Assembly (NCBI RefSeq): GCF_001653235.2
Contig: NC_035792.1
Coordinates: 372,001 to 436,000 of the forward strand
DNA from: Pochonia chlamydosporia 170
Taxonomy: Eukaryota > Ascomycota > Sordariomycetes > Hypocreales > Clavicipitaceae
DNA: 64,000 bases
Direction: 5' to 3'
Each line of letters starts with the position of its first letter. Position 1 is the first letter of the stretch. This document shows positions 1-11,871 of the stretch, piece by piece. The notes under the pieces are model-generated. The model had not been told where the DNA came from. It was given only the letters and a program-made list of their open reading frames with translations, and ran no database searches. The position numbers and the translations under genes were made by a program.

Positions 1-2
1 TC

Positions 3-1034
3 CTCATAGCGTTTCATCTCCGAGAGACTCTCAGCGACGCCAGCAAGTCAAAATGCAAACGTGGACGACGCGTATACACGTCCATGGTCCCTGAATGGGC
101 CAGGCGACTCTATGGTCGGTATTTCCAGCGGAAACAGCAGTATGAGTTACTTGAGAACCTGGAGCAAGAGATGGAGGAGAGGGGAGAATGCGAAACAGCC
201 GGAGCACCCAAGCTGGATGCGAAGAAACGATACGTTAGCATATGGACGCGGCGCTTGGGTTTGACGCTCGCTGCCCGCGCACTGCTGGTGATGCATATAT
301 TTTCGTATCCGGCACTTCTACTTGTCTTCACGTCGACACCACGGTACCAACCAGTCGATGCGTCTGCAACGACGACGACGGCTGCCTCAGCGGTGGCAGA
401 GGGCAACGTCAGGACCAACGGCACTTCGGCCTATATTCCTGTTCCTGCTGGCTACCATCCACACGCGCCATTCACCTTTACGGGCGGTCTTGCATTCAAG
501 CCGCATGACCTCGCTGCCGTGTTTGCGATCCGTGGCCTCGTGGGTCTGCTGCTGCAGCTCCTATTCTTCCCGTATCTGCGAGATGTCTTTGGCACCCTCC
601 GACTGTATCGCTACGCTCTGCTCGTCTTCCCCGTGACGTATTTTGTCACGCCGTATCTGGCCACTATCAAGTCCTCGACGCTGCCACCGTTGCCCTCATC
701 TGGCGTCTCGCTCTGGGTTATGGTGTCAGCCATTCTGGTGATTCAGTCAACAGCTCGTTCGCTTGCTCTGCCAGCCGGGTCGATGCTCCTCAACGCAGCG
801 TGTCCGGATAGGTCAGTTCTCGGTACGGTTAACGGCATCGGCCAGAGCGTCTCATCGGCGGCTAGGGCCATCGGTCAACTGATGATGACAGGTTGGCTGT
901 ACGGCGTTGGCCTGAAGGTTGGCATGGTCGGTATAGCGTGGTGGGCCATGGCGGGAGTGGCCACGGCGGCTGCGGTGGCAGCGGCGTGTGTTCCGGTTGA
1001 ACCCTCTAGTGAGAAGAGAGAATCGAGTACATGA
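3..1034 (+). CDS. MFS transporter, C-terminal half (cut by window edge)
   Basis: The reading frame is open from the first bases of the window, so the start and the N-terminal half lie outside. The visible 343 codons begin with a cytoplasmic loop (FHLRETL, then a charged stretch with ENLEQEMEERG). About five or six hydrophobic segments follow, with the motif GTVNGIGQS followed by SSAARAIG. This loop-plus-helix motif is typical of the second half of 12-TM major facilitator permeases of the ZIFL/multidrug type, which export small molecules across the plasma or vacuolar membrane. No intron is needed in this part. The substrate cannot be told from the sequence. A hydrophilic Thr/Ala-rich loop of about 50 residues follows the first visible helix. 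Confidence 0.8.
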   Translation, partial: LIAFHLRETLSDASKSKCKRGRRVYTSMVPEWARRLYGRYFQRKQQYELLENLEQEMEERGECETAGAPKLDAKKRYVSIWTRRLGLTLAARALLVMHIFSYPALLLVFTSTPRYQPVDASATTTTAASAVAEGNVRTNGTSAYIPVPAGYHPHAPFTFTGGLAFKPHDLAAVFAIRGLVGLLLQLLFFPYLRDVFGTLRLYRYALLVFPVTYFVTPYLATIKSSTLPPLPSSGVSLWVMVSAILVIQSTARSLALPAGSMLLNAACPDRSVLGTVNGIGQSVSSAARAIGQLMMTGWLYGVGLKVGMVGIAWWAMAGVATAAAVAAACVPVEPSSEKRESST

Positions 1035-1563
1035 TGTATGATGTGACATGTCAAAAGGTCATATGGTGTTGCAGGATGTGTCGTTGGTTTGCGATGCGTT
1101 AGGTGCGTTGTAGGATGGGGGGAAAGTCTGTCTCCAATGGTTACCATGAGTGATGAGAGAGACGCAGCGAGCAGAATTAGGTCTCATATGTCTAAGACTA
1201 AGCCGAATACATGTTTGAGAATTTGTGCATTTGAATGTAGGAGTTAAAAGCATAACATCGTGTGTGATCACGGCTTCGGATCGATGAATGCGACCAGACA
1301 GCCTTGAAGGTTTGACATCTTCAATGTTGGCATGAATGAAGATTGAACGAGACATTCGTAAATTTTTATCCAATCAGAGGCAGGGAATCCCTGGACGCCT
1401 GGGCTGGCTGTGACATGACGGGCCGCCCCGCTCGCCCAATGTTGCCCGCCTTGAAGTCTGGTGACATTCAACTTCGTCTCTTGGCACAATCGTCCAAATT
1501 TGAGATCCTAGTGGCCCGTTGCCCATTTGTTGGCCGAGGCGGCATTTATCCAAATTATTTGTC
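1035..1563. other. Intergenic, 529 nt
   Basis: This is the 3' flank of the MFS gene and the 5' flank of the NLR gene. I see no supported gene, RNA or repeat here. Confidence 0.5.
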
Positions 1564-4500
1564 ATGCCTACGCTGGGGGACACAAAACCAACAGACGAGA
1601 CAGACTCCAGCACCCTAGCCGCCAGCGAAGACGGTTCTGTTGCCGAGAAGCAGGGGAAATGGGCGGCAGCTCTCCGTGCCTTGAGCGACGAGGATCGTCA
1701 GTTATTTGAGAACCTACATCTAGATGCTCAGAAGCCTGCTTTGAGTGTGCTGCAAGATGTCCTCGCAGCAACTAATGAGAAGAAGGAGGAATGCGTGAAG
1801 AAGAGGATCAAGGTGAAGATCAAGGGCCGAGAGATTGTCATTCGTGATGTGCTCGACAAGATTTCTGCTTGGGTTACAAAGTTCATTGTACGCCGTCCAA
1901 ACATTTTACCTATTTCATGACCAGCTCACATGCTTACAATATGGTATTCTCTGGGTTTAGAGTATAGGTGATGTTATCGTTCAGTACGACCCTGCACATG
2001 CGGCGCTGCCCTGGGCTGCGGTGCGCTTCGTGCTGCAGATATCCGTCAACGATTTCGAAATGTTTGACTTTGCACTATCATCCATAGAACGTTTGGTGAA
2101 CTACATCACCATCTCCAGTATATTTGAAGTACAATATCTCCAGCCCAAGCATCACCAGTAAGTGAATTCCACTACAACGCCAACGCCGAGGGCCAGTTGA
2201 CAAACCTCCAATCCAGCCTCAAGGCTTACCCTCAGCTTTCTGAGGCAGTGGAGAGTCTCTACGCAAATGTTCTAAAGTTCCTTGGATACTTGCTACGCTA
2301 CTTTGGCTCCAGTACCATTGCGCGGCATCTCAAGAGCATAGTCGTATCGAAAAATGACATAGAATCCAAATTTCAGCCCATTGAAGCCGCACGGCTTAGG
2401 GTGGACGAGTTATCACGCTTGATGGCCGCGGAATATACTGAAGAAGAGTTTCAAGTCCTACAAGACAAGCTAGAAGAACTCTACAGACCCATCGCAAGAA
2501 CGGCTGACCACTTGGAAGCCATCAACGACGGCTTAGAACGAGATACTCGCGTGCGCATACTCAAAGCGATTTCTACGATTCCATATCCTGTTCACCACAA
2601 AACCGCAAGAAAAGGCCGCTTGGAAGGATCAGGTGCATGGCTGCTTCGCAGCAAGGCATTTCTGGACTGGAGGTCAGAGAGCATATCTTCAGTACTATGG
2701 CTTCATGGCATACCTGGCTCAGGAAAGACAAAACTGGCTTCACTGGTTGTGGACGAACTTGTGCAAACGAACAAGGTTGCCTACTTTTATTGCATTCGAA
2801 ACCCTGCTGAGCCACACCGAGGTCAATGTGACAAGGTCATGGCAAGCATTGTCCGGCAATTGGCAAGTGTCAAACCTGGTCAGCCTATACTCGACCCCGT
2901 CATCGAGCAATATCGCGAAGCGATAGATGGGTTTTCTGAGTTTGAAGATCAGGCCTGGTCTATTGAAGAGTCTGAAAGGGTGATGCTAGAGCTTCTGGCA
3001 GAATACCCCGCCGTCACCATCATTCTCGATGCATTGGATGAAGTCAATTACGAAGAAAGACAGACGCTTATGGATGTATTGTCAAGATTGATTCAAAAGT
3101 CTCCAAATCTGCTCAAAATCTTCATATCGAGCAGAGATAACTATGATATCGTCTTGCACCTGGCGGAATCGCCTAATATCTACATTGATGCTGATGAGAA
3201 TGCTGAGGATATTGCTTCCTTCATGTAAGTCTCTCTCTCTTTCTTCTTAGTAGCCCTATTGTTCAGTACCGCATAGCTAACCTATGATGAACTAAAGTAA
3301 CGACCGCCTTGACAATGCACGGCTCTTGCATGGAAAACTGCCGATCGAACTCCGTGACACTATTGCTCAAACCCTGAAGACCGGTGCTCGAGGCATGTAG
3401 GTTTGACCCAATCCAAATTGTCCAAGGCGACTGAAACCAAAGCGGAGAACTAACAAATAGTGTAGGTTTCGCTGGGTTGAGCTCCAGATTCAGTCCTTGG
3501 TGCCACTTAAAGTCGCGGCGGACATCCGTGATCGATTGGGAAAACTGCCACCCACTCTTGAAGGTTCTTATTGGGAGCTCTACAACACGATTTTAGAATC
3601 AGGCAAACACGCATCGAAGCTAGCCATATTCACGTTTCAGTGGCTTTTATATGCGCAGAAAGTCATTACAAAAGAGAACTTTGCCACCATCGCATCGGCG
3701 TCTTTTCAGATTGAAGAGCAGGATGGAGAAATAATGGACTCGGGTTCCCCAGAGGCTATCACAACGGGTGAGATCCTTGATGTCTGTGCCAATCTCGTTG
3801 TTCTGCGCAACGAGGTGTTCGTGCTGGCTCACTTATCCGTACGAGAATTCTTGGAAGGTCTTACTACGCGGAATGTTGATACCATGATGGCAACGAGGGG
3901 CAACGCTGCTATTGCTGCTGCGTGCCTTCGACTTTTTTTGTCGAGTGTCGAGTCCGCATACGGCGAGCTTCAACAGCCTGCTGTGGCAGACTCTGCACGA
4001 GACACCAAGCTGGCACAGACGTCAATTCAAGAGGTGACAGACACGCCTACCGAAGCAAATGAGCTATCCCAGTCCGGCCATGCTGCCAAGTCCGCCACAG
4101 CAGAAGCAGATTCGAAGGCAAATGGCAACAATTCCATCGATGATTCCTCTGTACCTGAAGCTGAAGACAACAAAACTGACCCATCTTCCGATACTTCCAA
4201 TAACGATACAATTAGGATTAGGATTCAAGACCAGAAAGTGGAAACTGAGCCGATCCAAGTCAAGATCGCTACTAAACTGCTCGGTGGCCAAAATCCGCAC
4301 GCATTAATCTACTCGTGCGTCCATTGGGTCGAACACGTTGCGGCATCAGCGGAGTTAAGAACCAGGCATCCTCTAGCATCACTACTCACCGGATTTCTCG
4401 TAAATGCCAAGGACTCTGAAAACGTGACGATGTCCTTTCAGGTCTGGCACGCAATGGCAGCTAATTTGAAGGACCGCAGCCAATTTCCATTCCACGGCAA

Positions 4501-5731
4501 GCTCCAAGAAGCGGCAGACCAACCCAGCCCCATCTGGGTGGCCTGCTTATACAATTGGCCGGAGCTGGTTCAACAAATATACCAACTCAATTGGTATGAC
4601 GGCATCAACAAGGAACGATTAATCGAAAGCATCAAAGCCCCGAAGGAGTGGGACATTGTGAGCGCACATGGTTATTATCGAAAGATGACGCCGCTGGTCT
4701 ACGCAGCTGTGTCGGGTGACGTAAAACTGACAACGCTGATTCTGGACAACACTGGAAAAGATATTATATGGGGAGATTTGTCAATAGGAACCCACCCACT
4801 CGTCGGTGCGGCCGCATCTGGCGACAGTGAGATGGTTTCCATGTGGCTCGAGAGAGACCATGATGGGCTCGAAACCGAGGCCGACGCTTTACGTGCAGCA
4901 GCCGGATCGGGGCGCAGGGAGACGATGACTCTTCTACTAGAGCACAATGCTGAGCTGATACTAAGAGGGGGTTATAAAGCGGTCAACTTTGCCTGTGCTA
5001 GAGGTCAAACGGAGGCAGTCGTCATGCTTGTCGAAGCTGGAGCACCAACAGTGCGTGGTGCGAACTTCGTCGCGTCTGCCACGTACTACAGGCATTACGA
5101 CGTGGTCAAGTACTTGCTGGACAAACAGATCGGGCTATCAGGTCGCGCCCAGGCACTGAACCTGGCCGTATCGCACGGCGACGACAAGGGAGCGGCTATT
5201 CTTCGTGAATATGGGGCCAAGAGAGAACCTGCTGCCGTAATTCGAGCCATCAAAGCCGGGACTCGCACATCTGCTATTCGACTGATTGAAGCTGGTTTTG
5301 ATGTCCAACGGCACTATTTCATCGAGCGGGATACGCCGCTTCACGTTGCGGCTCAACGAGGATATACGGACCTGGTGAGCGCATTGATCAAAGCTGGAGC
5401 TTGCGTGAATGCGAAGAATCGATCGGGACAGACGCCGCTTCATGTTGCAGCAGCGCAAAAAGGGTCTTACGATACCTGCAAGCTACTTCTCGATGGGGGA
5501 GCGGATACCTTGATAGAAGATCAGAATGAACACGTGCCTCTGGATATCGCAGAACAGGGTTCTGATGCGGTGGTCGAGAACCTGATCAGAGGCAAGATGG
5601 AAGACTTGTTCAAAGAGCTTCAAGATTGGGATAAGGCTCGCGGGCAGACCATCGCCACAGATGAAGGGTCCAAGGACCGGGAGCTTACTGTGATTGGAAA
5701 AGACGGCCACGAATTACATACGTGCGAGTGA
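1564..5731 (+). CDS. NACHT-ankyrin NLR-type STAND protein
   Basis: Five exons: 1564-1887, 1961-2157, 2217-3224, 3298-3396 and 3466-5731, giving 1297 codons plus stop with every junction in phase. Residues 1 to about 280 form the helical fungal NWD/NACHT N-terminal region (signature [12 protein letters not shown] after intron 1). The NACHT domain has Walker A GIPGSGKT (about 338-345) and Walker B IILDALDE (about 442-449). A winged-helix-like region ends in [11 protein letters not shown] and [10 protein letters not shown]. An acidic Ser/Asp-rich linker follows (about 720-805). At least eight ankyrin repeats span about 950-1260, with canonical TPLHVAA units at the end. Fungal proteins of this build are nucleotide-driven switches, some acting in allorecognition and programmed cell death (family knowledge). 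The N-terminus is not a recognised HET, Goodbye or PNP effector, so its output is unknown. No transmembrane segment or signal peptide was seen. Confidence 0.9.
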
Positions 5732-6393
5732 TATTTCTACCAGCCAGGTTCAACGAGTGAGCGCGGGTGAGAAATAGGTACGGTAGTGGTCCTGCGGGTG
5801 TGTTGGCAGCGGCCTGGGGTGACCGACACTGAGCATCTAAAGCCAATGAAGGAAGAGAACTGGCATACTGGGAGGATACCATCTAGAGCTCCTCTGCTCG
5901 TGAGGTTGTCATATCACTTCGTAAAGATCTGAATCAGAAACAATGTTGGCTCAGTACGCTTTTGATCATTTTCCAGTCGAGCGCAGCCACATTGCTGCGC
6001 GAGTTCAAGTGGTTCACATGGTGGGTGACCGCACTCCGAATTCGCTTGCTTCCAGGAGGATACCTCGAAGCCACACGGCGTAGCGACTCCTAGACAACTC
6101 GCAAGGCCGAGTGTATCTAAGGCCATCTGCTCAAGCTCAAAGCAGCAGGCGAAGCATTTGCTGATGGAGACTTTCCCATTCCATCCAGCTCGGGGAAGGC
6201 TAGGATTGCACGAGATGCTGGTATCGAGAAGGGTTTGGTCATGATTGCTGAGCAGCGCCGTGAGATGGCGAGTGAATGCAATGATCACCTTAGTGAGTCT
6301 GATAGTCAGTGGAAGTAAGAAAGATTGACCTTTCTTATGCTAATACAACCACACGCTGCTCTCACTATCAAGGCCCAGCACTTGTTGATTTTT
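5732..6393. other. Intergenic, 662 nt, convergent ends
   Basis: The NLR (plus) and the DUF7730 gene (minus) converge here. A 124-codon minus-strand frame at 5914-6288 has no recognisable domain or splice structure and is not called. Confidence 0.5.
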
Positions 6394-7670
6394 CTAGTTT
6401 GGCTGAAAACAATGTGACTCCCGCGGTATATAATCATCCACTCCTTGAACAATCCAGTATCCTGCAGCTTGCGTAGAGGGCGTCGCTGTCGCATCCTTTG
6501 GCGAAGGCGGCAGCATGTTGACAGCTCGCCAGAATCTGGGGCTGGGGTAATCGTGAGTTGATTGGTTTGACTGTCGGCTTGAAGCCTCCTGCCATCGACT
6601 GTAGACACACGATGGGAGAGGGAGATATAGATGCTTGAGTCGGCCGTCTGACGAGATTTGTGTCCATCTTTCCCCTGCGTCGTAAATCATCCGCTGCCGC
6701 TTCAGGTCGTTCTTGTCCATTTGTGGCTTCTTGTCAAGAGGTTTCAGATCGCCGCCGTACAGGGAAATATGCACCATCTCGACTTGAGACATGCTGCGCA
6801 GCAACACATCGAAAGGGGAAGCATCCTCCCGGGTCGTATCAGCGACTGTCTTGCCTCGCATGCAGTACCGAATCTCGACGTGTCTGAGAGACGCCCGTCT
6901 CTGCGGCAGGATCAGCTGGGGTAAGTAGCGAAGCATATCTGACCAGTCATCAAACTTGAAGATATTGCTGCTGTAGAGAAGTCCTATGGTCTCAGTATAA
7001 CTTGAACCAACACAATTTTGTTAGTTTTGCTCGGCACCTTATGATCACATGGATGAGATTGGGTGGCCGTGTGTTCAACGCTAGGCACTTACGACTGCCG
7101 ACAGGAGAGGAGCCAGCCCATGACGCCGACGAGGCATTTACCAGGCATAGGCTCTCCAATTTGCCAATATGCACACGACATAGGTTCACCTTGAAGGCAT
7201 CCATCTAAGGATATATGCATGGCAGACCATTTACGGGTGGGACGTTCCCGGTGACAAACGCAGCTTCGCCATTTCCACGTTTTAATTGAAGATGTGTCCC
7301 ATTCGACGTCTGACGATGGCCCACGAGCAGACTGACCGGGCCAGAAGCCGGCGTGGGACTGAAGGTTTCGTTGATAGGCCTGGCGATACTCCAGCACCAA
7401 GTGCAATCCACGGTCTCCAAAGGCGGCTGTGATGATTTTCTCACGAATATTCGCTGGAAGTTCAAAAAAGGAGCCGTTGTTGCGGGTCCAATCACTGTCA
7501 GGACGGAACTGAGCCGTAGGTGTTAAAGGGCGACGGTGCGTGTTGCTAGCGATGTTGCTCAGGCACAGCTCCTTGAGCGAGTTTTGTCGCTCATTGTGGG
7601 CGTTTTCCTTTCCATTGTGCTGGCGTTGAGCTGCTTTGCGGTGGATCCAGTCAGACAACTTGTTGGGCAT
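6394..7670 (-). CDS. DUF7730 / F-box-like fungal protein
   Basis: Two exons, 7670-7093 and 7000-6394, with a 92-nt intron and a GTAAGT donor; 394 residues. A longer upstream frame exists, but the ATG at 7670 is the natural start for the family. The N-terminal motif FFELPANIREKII resembles the F-box-like LPxEIR start of DUF7730 proteins. It is followed by Cys-rich WRSCVCHRE and GVMGWLLSCRQ, which runs through the intron into GLLYSSNIF. That is the usual core of these large fungal families (known pattern). They are suspected adaptors or structural proteins; no catalytic residues are visible and no role can be assigned. The C-terminal 90 residues are hydrophilic and less conserved-looking. The gene converges with the upstream NLR. 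Confidence 0.75.
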
Positions 7671-9260
7671 GCCTGGTGATTTGCAAATATATGTGAGAGT
7701 GGACTTAGGAATTTGTACAAGTAAAATAAGACGAAACGATGGGCTTGGGCTGTTGTGTCGTCCACGCGGCGATGGCGTTGAGTGCGAGTTGAGGAAATGA
7801 CGGTCTGATGTCCTCCGTAACCAAGCGCCTATGATTGAGTCGAGGTCGGGGCGGCGCCCACTGATATAGCCCGTGGTGGCCTGCATGTGTAGTATTGAGC
7901 TGGTTTGCTCCACCTGAAGCGCGACCCCAGCCTGCCTATGGCCCGCGGGGTGCCTTTTACGGGACATCGGACGCTATGCTCGATCTTATCCTCTAGAATT
8001 TAACTGATCAATGTCTGGTCTGGCGTGGTGCACTGCCGGAGAAAGTAATTTCCCGACATTGCCTCACCCCTTCCTTCCCAAAATCCGTCCTCGATACTCT
8101 AATCCTGTCGCTGCACAGATGCCATACGTTTTCATTCTTTCCATTTGTTGGTTGAGGCTTTGCTGAAGACAATAGGTGACTCAGACTACAATGTTCGCAC
8201 CCGAAGCTTTCAGATTATTTACCCATTGGCGCGGGACATCTGGCTACGTAACGGTTTACAGTTACTTGTCTGTTGTCCCACATGATGGATCAACAATTCC
8301 ACCAGGGTGCATGAATGGCAACGGCGATAGAGTAGTTGAGTCAGTCAACCACGTAATTTACACAATCCTGGCTTGGTAATGTTATCAGTTTAGAGCAGGT
8401 CGTCGTTGGCTGAAGAGCCCGGCTGAATAGAAGATAGCAGAGGAGTCTACTACACGGAGCAAGTTTGTAGACAAACTTGTCCCTTACTGGGCTAGACATA
8501 CTAGGTGGTTTGGTGGGCGTCTGATAGCCTGGTGCTAGATGACACTGCGACTTGCATAAGCTCTCGTCAACATCCATACCTTGCGGAGCATTAGTCCCGA
8601 CCAGTCCTTCTAGAAGGTTGGTCCCCTCAGGTTGCTAGTCCACATGGCGGTACATAATAACGGCTAGCACAGCATTGAGAGCAGCCGCAAACACCTTAAC
8701 CCCGGGGCACGCTGTTACCCATCATGTAGCTCTCCTTGTTTGTTACCTTGATATGGTTGTCTATTGATACCTGCCGCCCTGTGTGCTACGGTATATCCAG
8801 ACGGATAATCACAGGCGGTAAACTGTGACATGTACAGCTTGTGTCAGTGACTCAGCGGTAGGACTTGACATTTCCGAGACGGTGACACACAAAACTCAGA
8901 GCAAACGCTGGCCCAATTCTCTGCAAGTAGCCTCAGCAGAAATGCTTGTCAAACAGAGCACAAATTCCCGATCTCGTGAGTCCTCACCACTGCTCTTGTG
9001 GATATCGGGATGATGCATCACCTGATGATGCGCAAACGGTGACTGATTCAATTCTATTGGATTTTTGATTGCTTGACGAGGATTCTATGCGGTATATATG
9101 TTTATTCCCTGACACGGGAAATGAGCCGTTGAGCTTCTGAGGCCATGATCCAGCCAACAGACGACTCTATTTCACCCACCTGAGTCCGGTGGCTTTTTCT
9201 GGTTGGCTATTCTTTGGGGCTCCTAATTTCCTTATTTCTTTATCAAATCATCTGGAAATC
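7671..9260. other. Intergenic, 1.6 kb
   Basis: This is the divergent space between the DUF7730 gene and the trimodular gene. Small frames occur on both strands, but none has a start, splice site and domain that support a gene. Confidence 0.45.
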
Positions 9261-11871
9261 ATGGTTAATCATATCGAATCTGCCTCCCCGTTGGCAGAGT
9301 TGACCAACCAAGTACCCGTGGCACCGGAAAGCAACGTAGTAAAGAGTCCAGTTGCCCGCGCCCACCGTCCCGCCGCGATCGTCAAACCAAGAAGCATTTC
9401 ACAGGTCCAGACATGCGTCCGATGGGCGTTGAAGCACAATGTCGGCTTGACCATCCTGGGTGGCGGCCACAGCGGCCACTGCCTCCAGCCCAACGTTGTG
9501 GCAATCGACATGAGCGCCTTCAATCAAGTATACATTGTTACTGATGAGGAAAGTAAACGAGCATCCGGAAATGATATGGGGTTGATCGTGGCGGGCGGAG
9601 GTTGTAAGGCCGGGGATATTATCCGGCAAAGCTTGCAGGCGGGCATGACAGTCCCCCTCGGCAGTCGACCTAGTGTAGGAGCTGGACTCTGGTTACAGGG
9701 CGGTATCGGCCATCTGGCTAGACTACATGGGCTGTCGTGCGATGCTATCGTAGGCGCTGTGATGGTAAGTGTCAGATCGGGCGAGGTGTTCTTGGTTGGT
9801 CATGTACCGAGTCAACACCGTCCAAGACTTGGTGTACGGCCAGAAAATGATGGCGATTTACTATGGGCGTTGAAAGGTGCGGGGACGGACTTTGGTTTTG
9901 TTGTGAGCGTTACTTTCAAGGCCTACGCCGCTCCGTCGTACTCGGTTCGAAACTGGGTTATTCCGTTTGCAGATGATGCCCAAGCGAGTCTCAAGCTTAG
10001 AGCTTTCGATGAGCTTGTTACTACTCAGCTTCCCCAGAGCTGTTCAGCAGAGGCGCACATGTACTTCGAGGATGACCAGCTACGATTCGGTGTGCATATA
10101 TGTGAGTCGTCAACTACTGAAACTACACCCAGTCATGTCACAGGCATGTCGGCAGTTACGGAACTGGAACCGGACGAGGATGTCAAAGGCCTAGACGGTG
10201 TTGAGGTTTTTGAGCACGAAATGTGCGTGGTTAGACTCCGTGGCGGTTACGGCAGCAAAACCTCATCATTCAAGCGATGCATCTTCCTAAAGTACGTTGG
10301 ATCACCACATATCTCCACTCATCTTATCACGGCTCTAAAGACCCGTCCGACTCCGATGTGTTATCTTCAGCTTCGGCATGTTGGAGGAGCAGTCAAGGCT
10401 GTCTCAGCCGGCGCTACTGCGTTTGGCTGCCGAGATTGGAATTTTGCTTTCGTGATAAGCGGTGTCTGGCCTCGTCATCAAGACAACACTGAGACAGCTC
10501 GATCTGCGGTGCGGTGGGTTTACGATGTCACGGAGAAGTTGCTACCATTCTGCTCCGGCGTTTACGGAGCCGATCTCGGGCCGGATCCGAGAGACACGGC
10601 GCTAGCGGCAAAGGCTTTTGGACCGAACGGCCCGCGTCTTGCCCGGCTTAAGCGAAGCTGGGATCCGCACAATGTACTGGCCTTTGCTTGTCCACTGCCA
10701 CCAGTCTCGGCACCAAAGCTCATCATTCTTGTTACCGGGGAAAGTTGTGCTGGGAAGGACTACTGTGCCGACGTCTGGGTCTCCGTGTTTAACTCTCTCG
10801 CAACCGGACGTCTCGCGGCTCGTTCCATTGGCATTGGTGATGGAACCAAGCGGGCGTATGCGGCACCGGTGCTGACTTGGATCGCTTGATTTCGGACCGC
10901 CATTACAAGGAACGGCACCGGTTTGCTCTGACGACCTTTTTCCAGAATCAGGTGCAGCAGCGACCCCAGCTACCTGAGGAGAATTTCCTCAAGGCAGTGG
11001 ACTGTGGTCCAGACGTAGACGTGCTGCTGATTACTGGGGTGAGAGATGAATGGGCCACTGCAACGTTTGCGCACTTAGTGCCAGAGAGTAGACTGCTCGA
11101 GATTCGTGTCCAAGCTAGCACACAGACACGGAGCTTGCGTCGAGGCTGTCAAGGTTCCGATGATGTTGTCGACGATACACCAAGCGAAAGCGACTACACC
11201 TCCTGTCCCACTCTCATTTTCAACGACTCAGCCGACTCCGAGGCCGTTGAAGGATTCGCTAAAACCCATCTAACTCAGTACTTTCACCACGACTTGCATC
11301 GGCTAGCTGCTATGGTCACCCCCATCGCCAACTTTCCAAGTCCCGGCATCACGTTCCAGCACGTGTTCGACATCTCACAGCAACCAGGAGGGTTAGCCTT
11401 ATGTACGTCCTTGCTACAAAGTCATTTCGTCGGTGACTGGCGCAAGATTGATAATGTGGTATGTTGCGAGGCGGGTGGCTTTATTTTTGCCGCTCCACCG
11501 GCCGCGCGATTGGGAAGCCTTTGGCCCTGGTTCGTAATGCTGGTAAACTTCCACCGCCAATCGTGTCAGCGAGAAAATCTACGTCACATATTTCGTCTTT
11601 GCTCGCTGATGGTGCCGGAGACAAAAGATTTGAGATGGAATGGAATGTGGTACCCATGGGTGCGTCGGTCGTCATTGTGGACGATGTGCTTGCCTCGGGA
11701 CGGACGCTCTGTGCTGTGCTGAGGTTGTTGGGCGAGGCTGGGATCGGTGCTGATCTTGTGAGTGTTATGGTTGTGGCGGAGTTTCCTGCTCATCGGGGAA
11801 GAGATCTGTTGCATTCGTGTGGGTTTGGTAAAGTTCGTGTTCAGAGTTTGTTGGTGTTTGGTGGTGTTTAG
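9261..11871 (+). pseudogene. Berberine-bridge oxidase / PMVK-like kinase / APRT-like fusion, frame broken twice
   Basis: Three protein modules follow one another on one strand. Residues 1 to about 490 (9261 to about 10720) are an FAD-linked oxidase. It has a PP-loop region with GGGHSGH, where His is the usual 8-alpha FAD attachment site, and a C-terminal BBE segment (RSWDPHNVLAF). The Cys expected for a second FAD link is Gly (GGIGHLAR). About 10730-11280 is a P-loop kinase with GESCAGKD, then LISDRHYKERHRF, closely resembling human-type phosphomevalonate kinase. About 11310-11871 resembles adenine phosphoribosyltransferase (FPSPGITF and the PRPP loop VVIVDDVLASGRT). The frame drops by one base near 10861-10866 and again near 11514-11521. 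No intron of suitable phase restores it without removing conserved residues. Adding two bases would make exactly 871 codons including stop. It is either a recent pseudogene or an assembly with two base losses. Confidence 0.8.

Noticed and set aside
2125..2216. Apparent frameshift in the NLR N-terminal region
   Set aside because: A 59-nt intron (GTAAGT donor at 2158, CCAG acceptor at 2216) restores the frame and gives a 1297-codon protein, so no break is present.
5914..6288. 124-codon minus-strand ORF
   Set aside because: No domain, no splice structure, composition close to random, and it lies between two convergent genes.
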